A stretch of 64,000 nt of DNA from Chrysomallon squamiferum (GCA_012295275.1 CM022679.1:4013379-4077378), one strand, 5' to 3'. Shown: positions 27,045 through 39,477, numbered from the stretch's first letter. Numbers and translations are program-made. The notes: a model not told the origin generated them from the sequence alone.

Positions 27045-27180
27045 TATAAACCTACATACATAAACAGATACAATATACAGTGATCTCTCCTATGACTGAC
27101 TCCGAGACAGACAAGTCTGACAGATGTTAATTATTAACTTACTCTCTTAGTTTCACTCCACCAGATTGGATTTTAACCAT
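27045..27180 (-). mobile_element. Inverted SINE-like copy
   Basis: The reverse complement of this block aligns with 24279-24412, with moderate divergence by eye. Its simple-repeat tail is the (CATA)n to its left. See the partner entry. Confidence 0.5.
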
Positions 27181-27990
27181 GCACACACATACCTTTACAC
27201 CACTCTACACATACAGTCACATACATTCATGTCGTCTGTACGCTCGTATATCGAACTAATTCACCTACTCGGAAATGAAACGTATAGGACACCGCCAATA
27301 ATGGAGGGATTCACAACAGACAGAGATCTGTCTGTGGTAATGGTAAACTAACATCTTCTTTGAACGTGATTTCCGCCTTCTGTCGCACAAAAAGGATGTC
27401 CGAATTCAAAACCGCTGGATTCGGATTGAGGAATTTCCGCGGGGCACTCATTACCCAAACACTGGAAAGAAGCTTTGGAAAAAAAACACAAAAAAAACCC
27501 AGAAGTATTTAAAAGTAACTTTAGTTTATGTAGTTGTGAAATACCTAGAGGACATACAGAAGAAAATGAATATATTAAATTTTTTAACTTACTCCATTAC
27601 GTTAATTATATTTGAGTTCTTTGAAAGCAGGATTGTGTTACATAACTGCTTACAGGCGATTGACAAAAAAGATCTGAAAAGTTACGACAAATTTTAACGT
27701 GTTATTTTTTTGATTTGAGAGAGAGAAAAATAAAGAGTCAATAACGACGACAACAGCAACAGCAACAAAGGCGATAATGATGATTATAGTGATATTAGTA
27801 AAGATAATAACGGTTTCTCTCAAAAGTGGTATTACATTCCAGGTAATCATTAAATCATTAAATCATACAAGAGTAAGAACTCGCTATGCTCGGACATGTA
27901 AATCAAGAAAACTGTTTTTAATACTCATGGACTAACTGAAAGAAATAATATATGAAAGTATCTACGTGTTGGTGTGTGTAAATATATATA
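27181..27990. other. Spacer, nothing certain
   Basis: A plus-strand frame at 27166-27351 ends YIELIHLLGNETYRTPPI and so on, with a GTG|GTAATG near its end, but nothing supports it as a gene. Confidence 0.35.
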
Positions 27991-28218
27991 TGCCTATCTA
28001 TCTATCTATCTATCCATCATCCATCCATCCATCCATCCATCCATCCATCCATCCGTCTATCCATCCATCCATCCATCCATCCATCCATCCATCCATCCAT
28101 CCATCCATCTATATCTATCCATCCATCCATCCATCTATCCATCCATCTATCCATCCATCTATCCATACATCTACCCATACATTTATCTACTCCATCTATC
28201 TATCTATCTGTCTATCTA

Positions 28219-28255
<37 letters not shown>

Positions 28256-28424
28256 CCATACATAGATACTTATTAATCAACTTATCTGTCTGTCTTTCTA
28301 TCTGTCTGATGTATCTGTCTATCTTTCATCCATCCATCCATCCATCCATCCATCTACCATATCTATCCATCCATCTACCACCACCTACACATTTATCTAC
28401 CACTACCTATCTATCTGTCTATCC

Positions 28425-28461
<37 letters not shown>

Positions 28462-28475
28462 CCTACCACTACCTC

Positions 28476-28520
<45 letters not shown>
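27991..28520. repeat. (ATCC)n/(ATCT)n/(TA)n compound array
   Basis: (CTAT)n, (CCAT)n with variants, (TA)n at about 28221-28253, (CATC)n at about 28327-28352, (CTAT)n at about 28423-28461, and (TA)n at about 28478-28520. Confidence 0.96.
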
Positions 28521-28523
<3 letters not shown>

Positions 28524-28582
28524 ACCACACATCCACAACTACCTATCAATCAGCTTATCTGTCTGTCTTACCATCTGTCTGT

Positions 28583-28855
28583 CCACAACTACCTACCACT
28601 ACCTCCACAACTACCTACCACTACCTCCACAACTACCTACCACTACCTACACAACTACCTACCACTACCTACACAACTACCTACCACTACCTACACAACT
28701 ACCTACCACTACCTCCACAACTACCTACCACTACCTCCACAACTACCTACCACTACCTCCACAACTACCTACCACTACCTACACAACTACCTACCACTAC
28801 CTACACAACTACCTACCACTACCTACACAACTACCTACCACTACCTACACAACCG
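28583..28855. repeat. 22-bp minisatellite, about 12 copies
   Basis: Near-perfect head-to-tail units CACAACTACCTACCACTACC plus TM. The last base of the unit alternates between C and A in runs, which suggests block duplication. Two copies of CCTACATACATAGTACAT and AATAAAGTTCA follow at about 28863-28935. Confidence 0.95.
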
Positions 28856-29190
28856 CCCTAGCCACCTACATACATAGTACATATACAAATAAAGTTCAAA
28901 CCTACATACATAGTACATACACAAATAAAGTTCAGACAGACATAAAACGGTTAATTCCAACTACAGACAAGCATACTAATTGCTGCTCATAACAACATAA
29001 CAGTTTTATTTCTTGTCTAACGCACGTCAGTAAAACACAGACATAAACCATTCATCATGTCCCAGCATCAACTTTTTATCTGACATTGATCTGACACTAG
29101 AGTCCAGCCTGTGTTTTTTTTCCGATGATGACTTGTGTTAGATCCTCGCATAATTGAACCATTTCACCGTACACTCTCATTCCTTTCCAG

Positions 29191-29280
29191 TTTATCGACA
29201 ACGTCAGTCCTGGTGTAAATAACGTGATCAGCGACGACTTCAGAAAGATAAGGGAGGTTCTGCTGGCAGCTTTGTTGAAC
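29191..29280 (+). CDS. Candidate 90-bp phase-0 coding exon
   Basis: ACACTCTCATTCCTTTCCAG is a very good acceptor, and AAC|GTTAGT follows as a donor. Only frame 0 is open. It codes FIDNVSPGVNNVISDDF, RKIREVLLAALLN, with no stop over exactly 90 bp. Complexity and codon mix look coding. I cannot name the family, and I found no matching neighbour exon. Confidence 0.3.
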
Positions 29281-29394
29281 GTTAGTTATAATAAATTACA
29301 TTTTGTCATATATTTTTGTTTATGAGTGTTTCGAAATTTGTAATTAGTAGTGTTATATTCTTTGTAAAGAAATCGTTATTTCCCCTAATAATGG

Positions 29395-29395
<1 letters not shown>

Positions 29396-29466
<71 letters not shown>

Positions 29467-29483
29467 TGATGATGATGATGATG

Positions 29484-29538
<55 letters not shown>

Positions 29539-29585
29539 TAATAATAATAATAATAATAATAATGATAATAATAATAATAATTAAT
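29396..29585. repeat. (AAT)n with internal (GAT)n block
   Basis: About 190 bp of TAA repeats interrupted by seven GAT triplets at about 29464-29485 and by single GAT units. The 97-residue poly-Ile/Met frame is an artefact. Confidence 0.97.
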
Positions 29586-31745
29586 AATAAATTAAGTAAA
29601 AAAAGATAAAATCTTCAGACAGTCTCTTTAAGCCACACTTTGTCATGCTGGAAAGAGGCAAATCAAATCTCAGTACAGATCAGTGAATGTTGTGCTGAGA
29701 GAATAGGAATCCTTTAGACCACCTCAGATGCTCAAAGGTTCCTGGAAAATGTCTGGCTCGTAATACGTCTAGAATTCAGTCCCCTGGTTGCTCTCCTGCA
29801 CGGCGAAATACAAAAGAACGAAAACAAACGATCTGACGTTTGAGCGTCGCTGGTAAAAAAGAGCAATCCGCTACGACAGGGAGAATAACGTGATTTACAA
29901 AATGGTCGCTGCGATGATTTTTTTATGTCTTCAGTCGCAGAAGGAGGCGAAAACGAAATGATTTGCTGTTTTCTTTTTTCGATCGTTCTTTGCTTATCGC
30001 GAGATTAATGCAGTACATCCTGACCAGGCCGTCTGTGTGTAAATAAAGAAAAATCATTTCGATTTTTTAAAGCTTCGCTAAGCAATTCCTATACGTCGTG
30101 TAATGTAATAATCCAGTTCAGATTTCATCGCTGCAGTTCCTTTGATGTTCCTTTTTTTGTTTTTTACAAAAAAGAGATTTGCTGGGATATGTTTTGACTT
30201 ATGTAGCAAACATTAATACGCTGGAAAACAGGAAGATGTTCAAAATAATAATGCTGAGGTAGACGGGTTTTTTTTTTTTATATATAAGCAAACATCAATT
30301 TTTATAATGTTGTTAACGCAACTCGTGTATTTTGTTTATGTTATTATTAATATGTTTAGACGAAGAGAGGAAGCGACAGAAAAAGAAAGAGAATCAGAGA
30401 GACAAAGATATATATATATATCGTATGGCATTAATATTATAATAATGCAGACAAGATATTTTATTTTATTTTGTTTAGGTATTGGCATATAAGAAAATAC
30501 CGAGATTTGAAATTAATCACATGTAATTCTCTAGCGAAACTAATGAGTATTTCGGTTTCTGAAAACAAATATGAGTACTTAGAATATAAATCTTATGTAA
30601 TATAATATCCTTAATACCGTCTGAGTAAATATTATAACCAACATTATTTTCTTTGTTACGTGTGTGCATCAATATATTTCTAGGCAGGAATATTAATCAA
30701 TGAACCCCTTTGATTTATGTAAATAATGCAAGATAGTAAAGTTTAGTAAATGTCCAGAACTTAATACCTTAACGAAATAACAGAGTCTACGTTTACTTTT
30801 CATATAAATATCAATATATAGGATGACTGCTGCGTTCTTCTCTTGTCACACATAATACTTTACTAGAGAAAGGGGATGCTATGTTATTTCACGTATGAAT
30901 TTCAATACGCTTTAACATCAGTAAATTTCGATAACTTAACAATGATAATGTCCTTACCGTATTTCAAAACTAATGCTGTATAAATGATAATGCATTTGAT
31001 TCTGTGTAGAGAAGTATCAGTCGCTTAAAGTTCGGAAATGATTTTAATAATATTATTGTGAATCACTGGGACATAATTGTAGCAGAAAACGTATGTTGCA
31101 TAAAAGAAAGATCTAGACTATATGTATAGACAAACTACTCAAAGCCAAATAGTGTTAGGCCTGTGTAAAAGGTTCGGTTTGGAGGGTGTTCGGTTTAACG
31201 AGTTCTACACTTAGACACTTGGTAAATCCTAATTCTCCAGAGCACGTAAACATTGTTGTGAATAACCTGATACTCAGTGCACAATAAATCTCGTCTTCTT
31301 CGTTAAGTTTGAGATTTACCTACACTCACTGGTCGTTCTATAAATATTTGCGTCACCCACACAATTTGAAGTTTGACTTGTTTGGCACAAACATCATTAG
31401 TGAAAAAAAAAAAAAAAACACGAAACGTCTAAATAACAGACAGCAGGGACAGAGGTCTTTCGTCTCCTCAATTAAAACTTTAAAAAAAAGCTAAATCCGA
31501 GGTTAGAGCTCATTATGTACCAATCCTGAGGGTATTGGCCTAACAGTAAATTCCTCGAGGTTTACTTTTTTTTTTCTACCGCCCCGCAGGAAAACTCGTA
31601 CAAGCGAGTCTGATATACAAGTCTGGGAGCTCGAGTTAAAATGGAAAAATAGCCCAAAGGGCGCACTCATAGGGATTGATCCTTCATATATTTTTTTATG
31701 TTTGATGTCCTGTCAGTTATTTCAAATACTTTCCAGAAAGGTTTT
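29586..31745. other. Spacer; GC-richer 29.6-30.0 kb
   Basis: No exon could be supported in 29600-30000 despite the higher complexity. The rest is AT-rich. Confidence 0.4.
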
Positions 31746-32030
31746 TATTGTTTACAGAAAAAAAAACAAAAAAACAAAAAAAAAAGTAAAAAACAAAAAA
31801 TCTAAAACACGAAGAACAAAAACAACAGAAAGAACAACAAATAAAATACGAACAAGAAAAACAAAAACAAAAACAAAACAAAAAACAATAACAACAAAAC
31901 TTACAGAACAAAATAACAATACAAATATACATCTGAATGTGCATCATTTAAATAAAAATAAAATAAAATAAAATAAAATAAAATAAACTAAAAATAAACA
32001 CATACGTACGCACGCACGCACGCACGTACA
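31746..32030. repeat. A/AC-rich low-complexity and (AAAAT)n
   Basis: AAAAC-type sequence, (AAAAT)n at about 31950-31988, and (CGCA)n/(CGTA)n at about 32002-32030. Confidence 0.85.
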
Positions 32031-32674
32031 CACATAAACATATTTTGTTTTGGCCTTACGAAGCCACAAAAGATGAGGAAGAAAGCGCAGATGTTGTATT
32101 GATTCTACGTGACATTTCGCAGTAAGTACCTCGTCTTTCTCAAAGTCATTTCAGGATTTCATATAAAGTAGATTTCTTCTCAGAAACATTAAAACAAAAA
32201 ATTAATAAAAATAAAAACCAGACAAGATATAAACATACAACTGCTAGAAAGGCACTAGAACAAAGATCGCATAACTATAAACAATATATATAAATATAAA
32301 TAATAGGTGTGTGTGCCTGCGTGTATGTGTGTGTGTGTGTGTGCGCACACGTATTTAAGAATAACAAATCAAACGCGGTAATATTGTAATAAATCTTAAT
32401 AAAAATAAATGCAAAATAATAATACTACTACTAATAATAATAATAATAATAATAAAATATAATAGTGATAGGGGAAAACAAATTGGACAGAAAGAAAGTC
32501 GGAAGGACGGTTGATTAAAATAATTCAGTGGGTGTAAAACATTCTTACACCCACTGAAACTTCAATGCATCTCATGAGTAAATTCCCTTTATTGTCTGCG
32601 AAGCCGGTGTCTGTGTTACAGTGCTATAAATAAAACAGACATTATTAGAAGTCATCTTAATTAATTAATTAATA

Positions 32675-32739
<65 letters not shown>

Positions 32740-33600
32740 AATTAAATAAATAAATAAAAAAAATAAATAAATAAAAAAAAGACCTTCTGGAACCTTGTAC
32801 CTCAAACAAAAGTGGTGACTTTCTTTATTTTGCATTGCGAATCAAAGATTAATGTGAAAGACCATTTGCCTCAAACCATCTGCTAAAACAGCCACTGAAA
32901 TGTTGATGGATTTTGTTGACTTTAATATTGGTGTTGTTGATATCTTATAGTGTTTATTCTTTTAAATTAAAAGTTATTTAGCAGTTTCAATTTTTTCAAT
33001 TTTTTTTTTTTTTTTATTATTTGTTTCTGTAAAAATGTTTTTATTCGGGGGAAGCAATCAGTCCGTCTTGCCTGGGGCGCAAAATATTCGAACACCGGTC
33101 CTGCCAACAACAGAATCATTATCGTCAAAACTATTATTTTTTTATTGATTTTTCACTTTACAACCAACGTTGTTCCTGGTCATTTGTTTTGTTTGTTTAT
33201 TTCGTATTTTTCTGATTCTGATAGTTTGTTTGACAAATATAGTCAACCATCAATATTATTAATTAAGAAAATTAACGTAGAGTCGATTCGGGTGATTTCG
33301 TGCATTTTCCGATGGCTAATGGAGATCATGTTTTTTTTCTCACAGTTAAAAAAGCTGATGATGTCGTTTTGGTTTACACACATACTCTTCAGAACTGACT
33401 GATCTACTTCCTAATGGCATTGCCCCAGGGAAAAATGAAAATAACAAAGTATTAAGACTTTTTTTCTTAAAAAATTATATCCTTGAACTTCCTAGTCTCT
33501 TTTCGCAATTTCGGTTTACGGAAAAACCCGGAAGATGTAAAAGACACCACCTCGTCTCTGAACTTTATTTTAACTTTAAATCCTGCAAAGATAAAGTTGT
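32031..33600. other. Spacer with (AAT)n
   Basis: (GT)n at about 32325-32341, (AAT)n at about 32428-32452 and 32674-32735, and an inverted GGGTGTAA/TTACACCC pair at about 32530-32556. No gene is supported. Confidence 0.45.
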
Positions 33601-34000
33601 GCAAATGCAGTAGGAAAAAAAAAAAAATAAAATAAAATAAATATTAATAAAATAAATTAATAAATGCTAAGATCCTAAGAATTGATAAAAAAATGTATGT
33701 ATGTATGTATATATACACACATACATATATATATATAAATAAATAAATAGAATTAAAATATATAAAGTAAACAAACAAAACAAAGAAAAAGAAAACAACA
33801 ACAATGAAAACAAACAAACTAAATCAGCAAAAAAAAAAAAAAGCAACAACAAAAAAAACACGACCAAAATAACAACAGTAAAAAACAAAACAAAAAAACA
33901 AAAAAAAAAAAAAAAGAAGAATAAATTCAACACAAAGCAAAACAAACAACAAAACCACAACAAACAAGAAAAAAAAAAAAAAAAAAAATTACACCAATAC
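33600..34000. repeat. A-rich low-complexity block
   Basis: Poly-A, AAAT, (GTAT)n, (TA)n and CAAA-type sequence. The 111-residue Phe/Leu minus-strand frame is a translation of this block. Confidence 0.85.
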
Positions 34001-35196
34001 ACATACTCATATTATACCTATGAACACCGACAAACCCACATCAGTGACTCATTACCATTAACATCTATTATCTGTCACAAGTTTTAAATATCGTCTTGTT
34101 TTAAGCACTTTTCCTGAAATTATTAGAGCAAGGGAAGCAACTCCAGTTGTGTTTATTGGTACTAGAAAACATTGCCTCTCTCTCTTTCTGTCTTCACGCA
34201 TTATTATTATTTACTTTTATACATTTTGATAATTGACAAATCCTAGAAAAGAAAATATAAAGTTTTATAGTAAAACAACTTTTGCGATATTAGTTTTATT
34301 TTATTAATTCGTTATTGTCATTATACTCATTGCTGAAGAATCCCGAATTTTTACGTTTAACGCGAGCTTGACTGTAATTAACGAAATTAATGGACTCGCT
34401 TCAATAATTATAACAGGATGTGGGAGGAAATTATTAATAACCTCAGGCTTTGGCATTAAGATATAATTTAGAGATTTTGGGGTAACAGTTTTATTTTAAG
34501 ATGAGGGAGTGGCTGGAAGTGTGTTTTGTGGGTGAGGACGTGATTTCGGACCGACCAGAAGAATGTTTTGAGGTTGCTACCACGGCCGAATATCATTCTT
34601 ATAATAAAATAAAATAAAAATAAAATAAAATAAAATATAATAAAAATAAAATAAAATATAATAAAAATTCAACACGGTTATTTCCTTTTCTGGATTCTCC
34701 ATTTTGACAGGGATCATTTGCTGCATTGTCTTACTTCCGTTTTTTTTTTGTTTTTTTTTTTGTTTTTTTTAAAGAAATGTCTAGTGCAGGAAGTTATTTT
34801 ATCGTGTTAGTTTGTTCTAAACTCGAAACCAAATATCAAAATTTTGAGTGACTGAGATGTACAAAACATCTAAGAAAAATCGATGAACCTTCATCGTCAT
34901 CATTGCAATAGTTTGTTAGATGGACAGAAAATGAATTATTCATGAGCATGGAACAGCAAAACGCTGCAGGAAATAATAACACAGTACGTTTAAAGTAGGC
35001 ACTTACACAGAAGTTCGAAAATTCACAAACTCATCCACTTACTGAAAAACAATAAAGAAGAAAATATACAATAAATAAATAAATAAATAAATAGATGGAT
35101 GGATTGACTGATAGACAGATAAATAGACAGATCGATCGATAGATAAATAAACAATAAGAACAATCAATGATTACGATAATAAAACAACAACAACAA

Positions 35197-35238
<42 letters not shown>

Positions 35239-35940
35239 AGTTACTGTTACTGTTACTACTGTTATTACTACTAATAATCTAATAATAACAATAACAGTTA
35301 CAAAAATAAAAGTAAGAATACAATGCTGGTTTTTGTTTCTATTAGATCATTCGATATTAAATTTTCGTTTTGTAAACGAACACCGGCGAGGTGTATTTCT
35401 AGTAAAGTACTGAATTACCACGGACTATAATGAGTATTTACTCATCAAACAGATTGGATATCTGACGGGTTATTTGTGAAATCACGATCGCGTACAATCT
35501 AAATAATAATTACAAAAGTAATATGTTACTGCATTGACACCGAAAATCAACAGTCCTTTCATCGGTAATGCAGAGAGTGGGAGAGACTGAAATGAAAATC
35601 GAAAAAAAAAAAAAAAAAAAAAATGGAAAAAAGAAAAAGAAAGAAATACTTATATAGGTATGATGCGATCGTGCGATGGATTAGTAATGTACAAATGTTC
35701 GTGTGTCGCAGCATCGATACTGTTAAGAGAAATAAAACCATTAGAATTTCAAAAAACAAATCAAAAGGGAAACACTTGTAGATAGCGGAACAATTTAGTG
35801 GATCAAGTAACAGGAAGCGCAGTTTTAACTGAAAGAACAAACACATCATTTAAAGGAAACAGTTAAAGGCTGGATTTAAGAAAAATAAATATACAGGAAT
35901 ATATAATTCTGGAATAATATATCGGATAACGATTTTGTGT
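34001..35940. other. Spacer with simple repeats
   Basis: (AAAAT)n at about 34603-34670, GATA/AAAT repeats at about 35070-35150, and (ACT)n at about 35196-35239. No gene is supported. Confidence 0.45.
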
Positions 35941-36456
35941 GGCAGCTTTATGCAGTAAACAGAGGAATTACCAAATTGAGCTGAGACAAAGAAAATGCAT
36001 ATAACGTATAACGAAATACAAGAAAAAGAAAAGAGAAAAACTGGTGCGACATCAAAATCATATTTTGGAGCAGTGAAGTGGTAAATATTCGATCAGAGCT
36101 TTTATCAGGCGAACGAAGAGACTGTCAGTGTAACTGATACCTGGACGTGTACAAAATATAAAACCAATACAAGAACAATAAAATGGAAGCATTCCAATAA
36201 ATCTGTAGTTCTAAGTGAAAAATGAAAAATTCTTTGCTAGGATTTTGGTCAGGTTAACAAAGAAGCTATCAGTTTAAATGACAGAAATGCGTATGACGTT
36301 ATAATAAAAAATACAGTGGATATGCAGGTATGATATCAAAATAAATACTTGGATTAATAAATTTAAAGAAATTTTTGTTCTGCAGTTTTTGTAAGGTAAA
36401 GGAAGGAATTATCGATACGGCTAAAAAAGCCAACTGAAATAATAAAAATTATATTC

Positions 36457-36494
<38 letters not shown>

Positions 36495-36640
36495 AGATAT
36501 AATTCCTTGATATGGCAAAACATTTGTGATCAGTGAACTGGGAAAGATTTCTGAGTGTTTGTTTTTATCAGATAAATAAGGTGAATGATAAAAATAGCAA
36601 AGGAAGACAGAGAGAAATTCAGTTTAAAAACAGTATATAA
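35941..36640 (+). repeat. Diverged tandem repeat of about 145 bp
   Basis: Five related segments are spaced about 140-180 bp apart, each with a core like CTTTTATCAGGTAAACGAAG: near 35944 (CTTTATGCAGTAAACAGAGG), 36098 (CTTTTATCAGGCGAACGAAG), 36243 (TTTTGGTCAGGTTAACAAAG), 36386 (TTTTTGTAAGGTAAAGGAAG) and 36562 (TTTTTATCAGATAAATAAGG). Secondary words such as GATATCAAAATAA also recur. The array ends about 40 bp before the GPCR start codon. Confidence 0.55.
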
Positions 36641-36678
36641 AAATATATAAGAAACCGTCTGAAATTACAGACACCGCT

Positions 36679-37632
36679 ATGGACATCACTATTTCAGAAA
36701 CGGATTTAACATCCGCTATGACTAGCGAGACCACAAACAGTGGTTACAGGAGGGAGCTTGGTATCGGGTTCCGAATCTTAATGGTGGTCCTGGTTATTCA
36801 GTCCGTTATAACGTCTATTGGAAATTCATTAACCATTTTCGTGGTTTGGAAAGATCCCGATCTGAGGACGAGCGGCAACATGCACATAGCGTCCTTGGCG
36901 TGTGCCGATTTCATTGGTGGAATTACAGGCTTGTTTGATATGATCTGGTTCGCGAGCGAAGACATAGATACATTCCTGAGCAACTGTAAATACTGTTGCC
37001 TTCTTTGGTACATACTGTTTTTCATCAGTTTTGGAACATCGCTCTTTAGCATGACATTAATAGCGCTGGATCGCTGGCTGTACATTGCCTACCCATTAAA
37101 ATATTACATTTGGATAACGCTTTCGAAAACAGCAGTTATGATTGGCTTAGCTTGGACGGCAGCCATTTTGTTTGGATTACTTCCGCTGGAGTTTAACAAC
37201 TTCGATAAACTAGGGCTGTGTATGAATGCTATCATTTTGAAAGAATACTCAATGTTTGGCGTTGGAACGATACTTTTTGGAAGCTGCGGCATTTCTTTTT
37301 ATTTTTATTTCAGAATATTCCTCATAGCCAGGAAGCAGCAGCGGACGATTCAGGCGCAGGCGGGGTATCTGGGTTACACGTCACACACGTACAGGGAAAT
37401 CAAAATTCTCTTTCTCATCTGCTGCATAACGTTTACGTGCTGGATTCCGTTCTACGTGGATAACCTTCCCGGCCTTCCCGCCATCTCCTCCGAAGCTTCG
37501 AATTTTATCATTTCGCTCTCGCTTTTCAATTCGTGTGTCAATTTTTTCCTTTATTCAGCCAAAAATACGGCTTTTCGCAAATCATTTCTGAAATCATTTC
37601 CTTGCGTTAAAAAGATTTTCAGTAGAAGATAA
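36679..37632 (+). CDS. Orphan class A (rhodopsin-like) GPCR, single exon
   Basis: 317 residues, uninterrupted, with seven hydrophobic helices (about 31-56, 68-90, 105-130, 151-171, 190-215, 240-262, 272-293). Visible class A anchors: GN at 48-49 (N1.50), LACAD 73-77 (D2.50), C107 (3.25) pairing with C181 in loop 2, S3.39, W159 (4.50), CWIP 254-257 in helix 6, N284 and Y292 in helix 7. Departures: DRW (131-133) instead of DRY, no proline in helix 5, and NFFLY (288-292) instead of NPxxY. Position 3.32 is Phe114, so it is not an amine receptor. The N-terminus is short, Ser/Thr-rich and without a signal peptide; helix 8 and a basic tail end in SRR. The start is the first ATG before helix 1. It is a plasma-membrane receptor with unknown ligand. 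Intronless orphan receptors of this kind are common in lophotrochozoan chemoreceptor and peptide-receptor expansions; that link is inference. AATAAA lies at 37639-37644 and 38123-38128. Confidence 0.92.
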   Translation: MDITISETDLTSAMTSETTNSGYRRELGIGFRILMVVLVIQSVITSIGNSLTIFVVWKDPDLRTSGNMHIASLACADFIGGITGLFDMIWFASEDIDTFLSNCKYCCLLWYILFFISFGTSLFSMTLIALDRWLYIAYPLKYYIWITLSKTAVMIGLAWTAAILFGLLPLEFNNFDKLGLCMNAIILKEYSMFGVGTILFGSCGISFYFYFRIFLIARKQQRTIQAQAGYLGYTSHTYREIKILFLICCITFTCWIPFYVDNLPGLPAISSEASNFIISLSLFNSCVNFFLYSAKNTAFRKSFLKSFPCVKKIFSRR

Positions 37633-39477
37633 GTAAAGAATAAACATTTCACGGTTAAACTTCTTACATAAAATATATAGGTATAAAAATCAAAAAATTA
37701 AAAAAATTATTAGTATTAAAAAATTAAGAAAATTATTAGTATTAAAGATGATAAAGGACTAAGTAATGCATCAAAAATAAAATAAATAAATAAGGAAGTA
37801 AATAAATAAATAAATAATTAAAAAAGAAATAATAATAAATTAAAAAAAATAATAATATTTTTTTTAAATTAAAAATTATTTATTTTATCATCTTATCATT
37901 TTCCTCTCTTTATATAAAAATTTGATAAACAGCTTATTTTTGTACTTTATTCAGTATTAAATTACGAGATACAGTAAAGTTAATTAATAGAATATTTTTC
38001 TAAAACAAGAAACTAAACTCGTAAAAGATCAGTGTCATATTCACCATTTGTTACATTTTAACATTTACATGATAATTATAATGTGCATTGAAATTTTTGT
38101 ATGATATTGTTAAAAAGAAGCCAATAAATACTTTGTAGATTTGGCCATAATCAATGAACTGTAATTTTATAAATAAAATTATTAATATGTGATAATTCAA
38201 CTCCTGCGTCATATTTCTGTTGTTTTACTTTTTGTCTTAACTCATCTTTGTATGATAAAAAAGAAGGAACAACAAGAAGAAGAAAGTGCATTAATTTCCA
38301 CAACAAATTACTTTTAAAATAAAATTTTAAAAAAATTTGTTATTTACGAGCTAAGCTTTTTATTAGCATGTATAATTAAACGCAACTGTTTCAAAATTCA
38401 ACTTCTACTTGTTGCTGGTACTGTTACTACGATTACGACTACTACTACTACTATAACAGCTACTATTACTAAATTAGTGGACTTTATCCTGTTCATTAAT
38501 GTTCCGAATGGTAAAGTATTTGAAAGAACTCAGAGGAGGTATAGAATTAACAAAAGAGTCAGAAAGTGCTGTGTTTGTTGCGGTCTCTACGGAATGAAGA
38601 ATCGAACCATTGCAGACATTTGTGAAATAAAAAGACAGAAGTGGAGACAGTTTTCATTGAAACACAAATGATGAAAATGATGAAGTGATTTCTTGACCCG
38701 CACTTTTGTGATATTGCACGTGTATGTATAACGCCAAAATACCACGCGAGTAATGCTATCACTACTGCAAAAACAAAAACCCATAAATATTATTTTAGTA
38801 TCTAATGTCTGTAAAGGTGAGTTTATTAAATATTTCATATTATAGTTTTAATTTTCAAATTAATAACAGTATAATATTATGATGTTATCATTTTAAAAGA
38901 TTTATGATTTAACTGATTTTCGGGTTAGTATATAAAACTGAGGGCCTACTTTATTATAATTCATGAAATCTGTTACAAAAATAAAATAAAAATGTTAGTT
39001 TAATTCTTTCATATATCAGATATTGTACGGTTATATGAATGTTTAATATCTCAGTTTGTATTTATTTGGACAGTTATATATGTTTGAAATTATATAACAG
39101 AAACTCACCTTAATCCACTACAAGGGCAACTGTTTTAACAGAATCAACAAGTTTTATATTTACCCCTTCAAAATGAACAAACAGACACATGAAAGTGTTT
39201 AGAATATGGAATACTATACCTGGCTGGAACGGGAATTGTACCAAGTGAATAACAGTGAGATAGAATTAACTTTTAAGTGGATCTGGTTGGTAAAATACCA
39301 CGCCAATTTTGATCAGTAATTTCAAATTTTTGACGATTTCGGAAAGGTAAAATTTCGTATTTATTCGTTTGTGTATGAAAATCTTAATCGGTGAGGTTAC
39401 AATCTTTGAATTGACACGGAATAAACCATTTTTTAATCTCAAAAAATCGCAGAAAGAAACGCAAATAAAACAAAACG

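Noticed and set aside
28583-28855. Possible CRISPR-like array
   Set aside because: The 22-bp units are head-to-tail without unique spacers in a eukaryotic context. It is a minisatellite.
33667-34002. 111-residue Phe-rich minus-strand frame resembling a membrane protein
   Set aside because: It derives from poly-A/AAAC/TA low-complexity sequence.
36798-37463. Frames of 62-95 residues overlapping the GPCR
   Set aside because: Shadow frames of a receptor that is fully accounted for on the plus strand.
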